NCBI GenBank assembly: GCA_030044295.1
Contig: JASHWB010000302.1
Span: forward strand, 1-6,178
DNA from: Candidatus Acidiferrales bacterium
GTDB taxonomy: Bacteria > Acidobacteriota > Terriglobia > Acidiferrales > UBA7541
Reading direction: 5' to 3'
DNA: 6,178 nucleotides
The translations under genes were made by a program, and so were the position numbers. How positions within the stretch are numbered: the stretch's first letter is position 1; the number at the start of each line of letters is the position of its first letter. Positions 1 through 4,619 of this stretch are shown here, in pieces. The notes beneath the pieces were generated by a model that was not told the origin of the DNA, did no database searches, and worked only from the letters and a program-made list of their open reading frames with translations.

Positions 1-9
1 TGCCGCGCG

Positions 10-22
10 CGGAAAAATTCCG
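10..22. repeat. Short perfect inverted repeat CGGAA-AAA-TTCCG
   Basis: Five-base arms at 10-14 and 18-22 flank an AAA centre, just upstream of the promoter candidate of the first gene. It could be an operator half-site pair or the end of a terminator of a gene left of the window. It is too short to decide, and chance is possible. Confidence 0.25.
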
Positions 23-30
23 ACAAAAAC

Positions 31-61
31 TTGTTCCTGCGAGCCTCGCCTGGCGTAAAAT
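31..61 (+). promoter_or_regulatory. Leaderless-type promoter of the small charged protein
   Basis: TAAAAT at 56-61 is a good -10 box and lies exactly six bases before the ATG at 68, so the predicted transcript starts at or within a base or so of the start codon. A weak -35 match, TTGTTC, lies at 31-36 with a long 19-base spacer. No Shine-Dalgarno sequence is present. The same TAAAAT-N6-ATG arrangement recurs at 1803-1817, which makes the call more believable. Confidence 0.5.
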
Positions 62-67
62 TTGTGT

Positions 68-325
68 ATGGCGAGAGGGTGGGAAAGCAAAGCAGTAGAA
101 GACCAGGTTGAGGATTCGAAAACGAAGACTACAGGGAAAACCAAAGCTCAGTTGACGGCCGAACAGATCGAGAACCGGCGGCGCAAGCAGGTGTTGCTGC
201 TTGCACGGACCCGGGTGCAGCGCGATTTGGAGTTGAGCCAGCATCAGCGCCACACCGACCAGCTGAACCGAGCGCTGGCCGATCTGGACGCGCAGCTTTC
301 CGCGCTGGACGACGGCAGCAACTAG
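68..325 (+). CDS. Small charged helical protein of unknown function
   Basis: Encodes 85 residues from ATG at 68; an in-frame TTG at 62 would add two residues but falls between the -10 box and the ATG, so the ATG is preferred. The N-terminus begins MARGWESKAVEDQ, a style I associate with small conserved hypothetical proteins of Acidobacteriota (recollection, not a search). Residues 1-35 are polar and lysine/glutamate rich. Residues 36-80 (from RRRKQVLLLARTR) form a continuous, strongly amphipathic, probably coiled-coil helix with many Arg, Gln, Leu and Asp residues. There is no signal peptide, membrane segment or cysteine. The helix suggests self-association or partner binding in the cytoplasm, but no function can be assigned. 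It is transcribed alone and converges on the hydrolase-PilZ gene. Confidence 0.75.
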   Translation: MARGWESKAVEDQVEDSKTKTTGKTKAQLTAEQIENRRRKQVLLLARTRVQRDLELSQHQRHTDQLNRALADLDAQLSALDDGSN

Positions 326-348
326 AGTAGTTGCCTGACGCTGTACCC

Positions 349-401
349 CGGTGCCAATCCGCGAGCGGATTTGTGCGTCGCGACGCGGGCGTATAGCACC
401 G
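349..401. terminator. Palindrome-rich convergent gap, possible bidirectional terminator
   Basis: The 81 bp between the two convergent stop codons holds three nested inverted repeats. CGGTGC (349-354) pairs with GCACCG (396-401) as an outer stem. AATCCGC (356-362) pairs with GCGGATT (365-371), which as RNA gives a 6-bp stem with a CGAG tetraloop followed by TTTG. GCGTCGCGACGC (375-386) is a perfect 12-bp palindrome. The U-run after the middle hairpin is short, so intrinsic termination would be weak. The position between convergent genes fits a two-way terminator. Confidence 0.4.
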
Positions 402-406
402 AACGC

Positions 407-1654
407 TTAATCGCGGGGCATTTCCGGCTCGGCGTCCTCGACAAAAACCACTCCGACGCCGTTCTGCGCGTGCTCGCGCCCCGGCTCGCAGTGAACCACC
501 GTCGCGCGCATCGCAAGCAGGCTCGAACGGTCATCTTCGCCCGCAGCATCTATGGACACCGTAAGTTCGGACTGCAGCCGCGGGCGGCTCTCCAGGCACA
601 AATAAGCGCCTTGCACGCTCAAGTCGCGGACGGTCGCGCGCTCCTCAAAAACGCGCCCGTCGTCGGTCTCGCCTTTCACCGTTGCCGAAAAACGCAACCG
701 TCGCCGTTGTCCCAGGCGCGATTTTGGCAAGGTTACGCCGATTCCGCGCTCGCTAAACGTCATCGACATGCCTTCCATGGCCGCCCACGTCCCTGGAAAC
801 TCCTGCCGCGCCGCGGAGAGAAAACCGTCAATCACTCGGCTGCTCGAGTCAGGATCGTGGTGAAAAAGGACGAGATTTCTGACTTTCGATTCACGCGCGA
901 TCTTCACACCCTCGAGCCAGCTCGAATGTCCCCAGCCTTTCCTCGTGGAGGCAAGCTGCTCGGGAGAATATTGCGCGTCGTAGATCAGCACGTCCGCGCC
1001 GTGCGCCAGCTCGCGAAGGCCGTGATCTTTTTCCGGCACGCCGGGCTCCGTATCGGTGGCGTACACCACTGATCCCGCGGGCATATCGAGGCGATAAGCC
1101 AGACAATCCTGAGGGTGGTTGAGCCAAGCCGTGGTCACGTGCGTTCCTTCGACGCTCCACTGATCGCCGCCAGCCACTTCGCGGAACGAGCGCGATGCGC
1201 GCATGTTGCTGACGTCCACAGGAAAATAAGGACTCGCAAGCTGCGCTTCCAGCACTTGCCGAAGGCTGTTGCGGCCCAGGTACTTGGATTGGAAGCTATA
1301 AAAGTGAAATCGGTTCTGCGGTTCAAAAAACGGCTGGAAGAACGGTATACCTTGAATGTGGTCCCAGTGATAGTGCGTCACCAATACGTGCGCGTCGATG
1401 CCACTATCGCCGTGGCCATCGCCCCAGCGGTTGTGCATCGCCCGCAAGTGGTTGCCGAGCATCCGCACACCCGTACCGCAATCGAGGATAAACCGCACGC
1501 CGTCCGGCGCGGTCAGCTCCAGGCAAGGCGTATTCCCGCCGTAGCGCCACGAATCGCGCTCGATCGTCGGAGTCGAACCGCGCACTCCCCAAAAGACCAG
1601 TTTGGCGTTCTTTTGCATCGTGGCGCGGAGCGGACGGCTAGCGCTTCTCCCCAT
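407..1654 (-). CDS. MBL-fold metallohydrolase with C-terminal PilZ domain
   Basis: A 415-residue two-domain protein. Residues about 17-300 are a metallo-beta-lactamase-fold hydrolase of the FWGVRGSTP type. They carry the metal motif T93-H94-Y-H96-W-D98-H99, a further ligand candidate H180 (NHP), the bridging aspartate D201 (YATDTE), the WGHS motif at H243 and H265 in LFHHDP, so the dinuclear site looks intact. The fold relates to RNase Z and class III cyclic-nucleotide phosphodiesterases, but the substrate is unknown. Residues about 313-408 look like a PilZ domain: R317-x3-R321, then D344-L-S346-V-Q-G349, ending in a beta strand GVGVVFV. These are the c-di-GMP-binding motifs. There is no signal peptide or membrane segment, so it is probably cytoplasmic. 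The start is uncertain: ATG 1654 is used here, but ATG 1618 (MQKNAKLVFWGVRG) matches the usual family N-terminus. Neither has a well-spaced Shine-Dalgarno sequence. Confidence 0.88.
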   Translation of the reverse strand: MGRSASRPLRATMQKNAKLVFWGVRGSTPTIERDSWRYGGNTPCLELTAPDGVRFILDCGTGVRMLGNHLRAMHNRWGDGHGDSGIDAHVLVTHYHWDHIQGIPFFQPFFEPQNRFHFYSFQSKYLGRNSLRQVLEAQLASPYFPVDVSNMRASRSFREVAGGDQWSVEGTHVTTAWLNHPQDCLAYRLDMPAGSVVYATDTEPGVPEKDHGLRELAHGADVLIYDAQYSPEQLASTRKGWGHSSWLEGVKIARESKVRNLVLFHHDPDSSSRVIDGFLSAARQEFPGTWAAMEGMSMTFSERGIGVTLPKSRLGQRRRLRFSATVKGETDDGRVFEERATVRDLSVQGAYLCLESRPRLQSELTVSIDAAGEDDRSSLLAMRATVVHCEPGREHAQNGVGVVFVEDAEPEMPRD

Positions 1655-1655
1655 A

Positions 1656-1687
1656 ACCTACCGCGCATCTAGAGTGAAATGGTAGGT
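1656..1687. repeat. Dyad ACCTACC / GGTAGGT over the hydrolase start region
   Basis: ACCTACC (1656-1662) and GGTAGGT (1681-1687) form a perfect 7-bp inverted repeat with an 18-bp spacer. One arm overlaps the -10 candidate of the hydrolase gene and the other lies immediately before its ATG at 1654. It could be a repressor operator or a hairpin in the extreme 5' end of the mRNA hiding the GGTAGG ribosome-binding sequence. Function is inferred from position only. Confidence 0.35.
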
Positions 1688-1708
1688 GGGCGCAAGCGAG
1701 CAAGTCAA
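1679..1708 (-). promoter_or_regulatory. Sigma70-like promoter of the hydrolase-PilZ gene
   Basis: On the minus strand, TTGACT (1708-1703) is a 5/6 match to the -35 box. After an 18-base spacer comes TACCAT (1684-1679), a 4/6 match to the -10 box. The predicted transcript start is near 1672, leaving about 18 nt before ATG 1654 or about 54 nt before ATG 1618, so it permits either start. Confidence 0.45.
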
Positions 1709-1713
1709 TTGTG

Positions 1714-1728
1714 ATTCGGGCGCCGAAT
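1714..1728. repeat. Palindrome ATTCGG-GCG-CCGAAT, operator candidate
   Basis: Perfect 6-bp arms around a 3-bp centre, just upstream of the -35 box of the hydrolase gene and about 75 bp upstream of the -10 box of the divergent exporter gene. The size and position suit a dimeric regulator. It does not match the ZntR/MerR or ArsR/SmtB operator patterns I know. Confidence 0.35.
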
Positions 1729-1802
1729 ACGAGGGAGTTACACCGCATTGACGAAACGCGCATGCGCCCCAGCCTTGCCGTGCGCACCAACTGGTCTGCG
1801 AG

Positions 1803-1808
1803 TAAAAT
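1803..1808 (+). promoter_or_regulatory. Leaderless -10 box of the CDF exporter gene
   Basis: TAAAAT lies six bases before the ATG at 1815, the same geometry as at 56-70. Transcription would start at or next to the start codon. No convincing -35 box at 16-19 bp spacing is seen; TTGCCG at 1775-1780 is 22 bp away. No Shine-Dalgarno sequence precedes the ATG, which agrees with a leaderless message. Confidence 0.5.
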
Positions 1809-1814
1809 CCCGTT

Positions 1815-2756
1815 ATGCACGTTCACGGCCACGACCACTTCCATCACGCCCACGGATTGGGCCGCGCTGTGACCGGCATTCTCGGCGCCGCTGTTGCCGC
1901 CACCGTCGCGTTGGTTATCCTCGAATTTGTGGCCGGCTACGCGGGCAACTCGATGGCCCTCGTCAGCGATGGAATCCACAATCTCACGGACATCCCCGGT
2001 ATGGCCATTTCGTGGCTCGCGGCCAGATGGGCTTTGCGTCCACCCACGCCTGAGAAAACCTTCGGATACCATCGCGCGGGTATCCTAGCCGCTTTTGCGA
2101 ATGCCATGGTGCTCGGACTTGCAGCGCTGGCGCTGATTGCTGAGTCGGTTCTTCACCTGCGTCATCCCGAACCGGTAAAGACGGCCTTGATGATGTGGGT
2201 CGCGATCGCGGCGCTGGTGACCAATGGCGGGATTACGTTCGCGGTGCATCAAGGGCGCCGCGACCTGAACGTCCGCACCGTCTGGATCCACAATTTTGGA
2301 GACGCGCTCTTCGACGTCGCTATTTTCGGCGGCGCGCTGGCGATTCGTTTCACGGGCGCCGTCTGGGTTGATGCGGCGCTCGGCATCGGCATTGGAGTGA
2401 TGGTGCTGTGGTCGAGCTCGGGAATACTTCGCGAAAGCGGACACATCCTGCTCGAGGGATTGCCCCGCAATCTGCGCCTGGAGGAAGTCGCTTCGGCGAT
2501 CCTGAATATTCCGCCCGTCCGTGAAGTTCACGACATGCACATCTGGACGCTCGGCACCGGCCTGCACGCGCTTTCGTGCCACGTCCGCATCCCCGACATG
2601 CACATGGAGGAAAGCGAAAAGCTATTGATGAAAATTCGCGCGCTTTTGGAGCGCGACTTTCAAATCACCCACACAACCATTCAATTCGAGCGCGCGGGAC
2701 TCCCCGCCCAGTCCGGACCCTACATGCCGGCTCCGGCTCGCCGGTCAGCTTCTTGA
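1815..2756 (+). CDS. Cation diffusion facilitator (CzcD/ZnT-like) metal exporter
   Basis: A 313-residue inner-membrane metal/proton antiporter, most likely exporting Zn2+ and possibly Cd2+ or Co2+ from the cytoplasm. The N-terminus is His-rich (MHVHGHDHFHHAHG), a common metal-collecting feature. Six membrane helices fall at roughly 20-41, 46-70, 86-113, 123-145, 158-179 and 183-205. The transport site is intact: H55-x3-D59 in helix 2 (SDGIHNLTD) and H159-x3-D163 in helix 5 (IHNFGD). His in the first position of the helix 2 motif is typical of the zinc-preferring CzcD/ZnT branch. The cytoplasmic C-terminal domain (about 206-295) has the characteristic HDMHIWTLGTGLHALSCHV strand motif. Its length is normal for the family. 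It is divergent from the hydrolase gene, and its last 12 bases overlap the end of mutM on the other strand. Exact metal and regulator cannot be read from the sequence. Confidence 0.94.
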   Translation: MHVHGHDHFHHAHGLGRAVTGILGAAVAATVALVILEFVAGYAGNSMALVSDGIHNLTDIPGMAISWLAARWALRPPTPEKTFGYHRAGILAAFANAMVLGLAALALIAESVLHLRHPEPVKTALMMWVAIAALVTNGGITFAVHQGRRDLNVRTVWIHNFGDALFDVAIFGGALAIRFTGAVWVDAALGIGIGVMVLWSSSGILRESGHILLEGLPRNLRLEEVASAILNIPPVREVHDMHIWTLGTGLHALSCHVRIPDMHMEESEKLLMKIRALLERDFQITHTTIQFERAGLPAQSGPYMPAPARRSAS

Positions 2757-3611
2757 GCGACGCGCTTTCTTTTTTCGGCCGCGCGGCTCGGGCTGGCAAT
2801 GCGGACAAAAGTAGCTGCTTCGTCCTGCCACGATGGCTCGCTTGATGCGCGTCCCACAGCGAAAGCATTTCAGCCCTTCGCGGTCGTACACGCGGTGCTT
2901 CTGTTGGAAATTTCCCGGCAGTCCGTATGAATCCACGAAATCTGAAATTGATGACCCTCGCGATTCGATCGCTTCCGCCAGCACCCGACGCATTGCCCCG
3001 TAAAGCCTGTGTATTCCGCCCGCGTCTAAGTTTGCTCCCAGCCGCTTCGGATTGATGCGCGCGCGCCAGAGACTCTCGTCCGTATAGATGTTGCCCATTC
3101 CTCCCAGCACGTGCTGGTCGAGCAGCAGCGCTTTGATGCGCGCGCGCCGCGTGCTGATTCTTCTACGAAATTCCAGCTCGGAGGCGGTGAGCGGCTCAAG
3201 ACCAACCTTCGCTAGGAGCGCCTCTCGCCCGCCATCGGCCACGATGCGCATGAGCCCGAATCGTCGCGGATCGGTGTAGCGGACTTCGCGTCCGTCGTCG
3301 AGCGTCATGAAAACATGGGTATGCGGAGCAACAAGCTCTTCCGGCGCGGTCACCACCATTCGTCCGGTCATCCCAAGATGGACTTGCAGGGCAAATTTCG
3401 GCTCGCTCGCGTCTCGCGGCTGGAAATCGATCAGCATGAATTTCCCGTAGCGCCGGACGGACTCGACGCGGCTTCCGGGCAGATCGCGCTCAAGAGCGGC
3501 CGGGTCTTCGATGAAGTCAGTTTTGCCAAGCCTCACGCTCAAAATGCGTCGGCCCGGCAGCGCGGACTGCAGCCCCCGTGCAACGGTTTCGACTTCAGGC
3601 AACTCAGGCAT
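2745..3611 (-). CDS. mutM: Formamidopyrimidine-DNA glycosylase (Fpg/MutM)
   Basis: A 288-residue bifunctional DNA glycosylase and AP lyase that removes 8-oxoguanine and formamidopyrimidines. The start MPELPEVETV is invariant in the family and fixes the start codon: after Met removal the proline is the nucleophile, followed by the catalytic glutamate. Other hallmarks are K57 (RRYGKF), the gap-filling triad M81 (HLGMTG), R116 and F118 (DPRRFG), the helix-two-turn-helix GMGNIYTDE at 171-179, and a C-terminal zinc finger with C249-x2-C252-x16-C269-x2-C272 including R264. A lysine/arginine tail (RGRKKKARRSRS) extends slightly beyond the usual end. A -10-like TAAAAT sits upstream, so the gene may have its own promoter. 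It follows the EVE gene on the same strand after 83 bp. Confidence 0.98.
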   Translation of the reverse strand: MPELPEVETVARGLQSALPGRRILSVRLGKTDFIEDPAALERDLPGSRVESVRRYGKFMLIDFQPRDASEPKFALQVHLGMTGRMVVTAPEELVAPHTHVFMTLDDGREVRYTDPRRFGLMRIVADGGREALLAKVGLEPLTASELEFRRRISTRRARIKALLLDQHVLGGMGNIYTDESLWRARINPKRLGANLDAGGIHRLYGAMRRVLAEAIESRGSSISDFVDSYGLPGNFQQKHRVYDREGLKCFRCGTRIKRAIVAGRSSYFCPHCQPEPRGRKKKARRSRS

Positions 3612-3642
3612 GACGTGGGAGAAGTTGTGATTCCCGGTCCCG

Positions 3643-3648
3643 ATTTTA
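3643..3648 (-). promoter_or_regulatory. -10 box candidate for mutM
   Basis: On the minus strand, GCTAAAATCGG contains TAAAAT (3648-3643), the same hexamer as at the two leaderless promoters. Here it is 31 bases from the ATG, predicting a leader of about 25 nt. No clear -35 box at standard spacing and no strong Shine-Dalgarno sequence are seen. Confidence 0.35.
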
Positions 3649-3694
3649 GCGGTATCTAATCATTCCTGCCGAGTGAGCGGCAAACGCCGAGCCG

Positions 3695-4153
3695 CTACGG
3701 AAGGGGAATGCCCGGAGAAGCGACGATCCCGGCGAGCCGCAGAATCTCCGCGTATTCCTCTTCCGTCAGAGGAGAAATCGTCAGGCGGGTGTTCTTCAGA
3801 AATTTGATCTTCCGCAGCGGCTTATCTTCCCGCATCTCGGCCAGAGTGACTTGTCTTGGCAGGCGCTCGATCGCGCGCAGATCGGTAACCAGTTTCTTCC
3901 CTTCCGGGTCGTGCGGATCGGGATACGGATCCCGGCTCACCTCAGCCAGGGCATAGACTGCGTGCTCAGGTTTGCCATGGTAACAGAGCGCCCGGTCGCC
4001 CTTATGCACCTGCTTCAGCTGACGCAGCGCGTCCGGCTTGCTACCGGCCTGCCGCCACATTTCCTTGCCTTTGACGAAAAGCGTGTCCCAGTGGTACACG
4101 CGGGGGTCCACAGCCAATAGCCAGCGCCTGGGTTTTGGGGGAGGTTGGGTCAT
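3695..4153 (-). CDS. EVE-domain protein (THYN1-like, PUA fold)
   Basis: A 152-residue protein that is essentially one EVE domain. Recognisable features are RRWLLAVDP (9-17), the aromatic stretch YHWDTLF (20-26), W33, HKGDRALCYHG (50-60), HAVYALAEV (64-72) and the closing RLTISPLTEEEYAEIL (123-138). EVE domains share the PUA-like fold of SRA/YTH proteins and are linked to recognition of modified bases such as 5-methylcytosine derivatives or modified RNA. The aromatic residues would line such a pocket, but the ligand is unknown here. The length is normal for small bacterial EVE proteins. A minus-strand TATAGT lies 20 bases before the ATG. There is no obvious Shine-Dalgarno sequence. It lies between the Rieske gene (101 bp upstream) and mutM (83 bp downstream), all on the same strand. 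Confidence 0.9.
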   Translation of the reverse strand: MTQPPPKPRRWLLAVDPRVYHWDTLFVKGKEMWRQAGSKPDALRQLKQVHKGDRALCYHGKPEHAVYALAEVSRDPYPDPHDPEGKKLVTDLRAIERLPRQVTLAEMREDKPLRKIKFLKNTRLTISPLTEEEYAEILRLAGIVASPGIPLP

Positions 4154-4173
4154 CCGTCGAAAGTGTCGCGCGA

Positions 4174-4179
4174 ACTATA
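4174..4179 (-). promoter_or_regulatory. -10 box candidate for the EVE gene
   Basis: TATAGT (4179-4174, minus strand) is a 5/6 match to TATAAT, 20 bases before the ATG, predicting a leader of about 14 nt. The -35 position 17 bp upstream reads TTCCCT, a poor match, so this is tentative. Confidence 0.35.
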
Positions 4180-4254
4180 CACGGAACGTGAGTCGAAGGG
4201 AACGCCCTCCGTGCTGATTTTTGAGCCTTGCGGCGTCCAAAGTGGGCTCTTAGT

Positions 4255-4566
4255 TCATCCAACATCCACGTAGACGTCTTCACCTCGGACTTCGACAGGG
4301 TAGCAGGCCAATCCTTCGGTGCCATCCGGGCTGCCGACGATCTTTCCATTAGTGACGTCGTATTCCCAAGCGTGCCACGGGCAAATCACGAGATTCCCAT
4401 TCAGCGCGCCCTCACCGAGCGGGCCGCCCTCGTGAAGACATACGCTGTTGATGGCGAAGAACTTACCGCCGACGTTGGCCAGGGCGACCGTCTTCCCGCC
4501 CACCTCGAACTCGGCGATGCTTCCCGGAGCTACAGCTCCAGCCTTCGCTGCACGCACAAACGCCAT
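4255..4566 (-). CDS. Rieske [2Fe-2S] ferredoxin
   Basis: A 103-residue single-domain Rieske protein. The cluster motif is complete: C43-x-H45 (CLHEGG) then C62-x2-H65 (CPWHAWEYD), with the two Cys binding one iron and the two His the other. The rest follows the dioxygenase-ferredoxin/NirD-like pattern (GGKFFAINSVCLHEGGPL). There is no signal peptide or membrane anchor, so it is a soluble cytoplasmic one-electron carrier. It lacks the flavin and oxygenase partners normally seen nearby, so the partner is unknown. The start is supported by GGGAGG ending four bases before the ATG. It begins 53 bp after thiC on the same strand and is plausibly co-transcribed with it. A role in feeding electrons to ThiC is conceivable but unproven. 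Confidence 0.93.
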   Translation of the reverse strand: MAFVRAAKAGAVAPGSIAEFEVGGKTVALANVGGKFFAINSVCLHEGGPLGEGALNGNLVICPWHAWEYDVTNGKIVGSPDGTEGLACYPVEVRGEDVYVDVG

Positions 4567-4570
4567 GACG

Positions 4571-4576
4571 CCTCCC
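4571..4576 (-). promoter_or_regulatory. Shine-Dalgarno sequence of the Rieske gene
   Basis: Minus strand GGGAGG (4576-4571), four bases before ATG 4566. This is the clearest canonical ribosome-binding site in the window and fits an internal operon gene needing its own SD, in contrast to the leaderless genes. Confidence 0.65.
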
Positions 4577-4619
4577 GGCCTACCGTTGATATGGCTAACT
4601 CGAAGCTAAAATCAGGCGG

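Noticed and set aside
371..1072. Long plus-strand open frame opposite the hydrolase-PilZ gene
   Set aside because: It lies antisense to a clearly recognised coding region, has low-complexity Arg/His-rich translation and no family motif, as expected for a high-GC shadow frame.
3052..3148. 16-bp direct repeat TTGATGCGCGCGCGCC at 3052-3067 and 3133-3148
   Set aside because: Both copies are within mutM and encode the short similar peptides RARI and RARIK with GC-rich codons. This is coding coincidence, not a mobile or regulatory repeat.
3667..3682. TGCCG/CGGCA hairpin between the EVE gene and mutM as a terminator
   Set aside because: Only a 5-bp stem with no U-tract on the minus strand, so transcription could well continue into mutM.
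4223..4249. GAGCC/GGCTC stem as a terminator after the Rieske gene
   Set aside because: The loop is 17 nt, and in the minus-strand direction the stem is followed by A residues, not a U-run.
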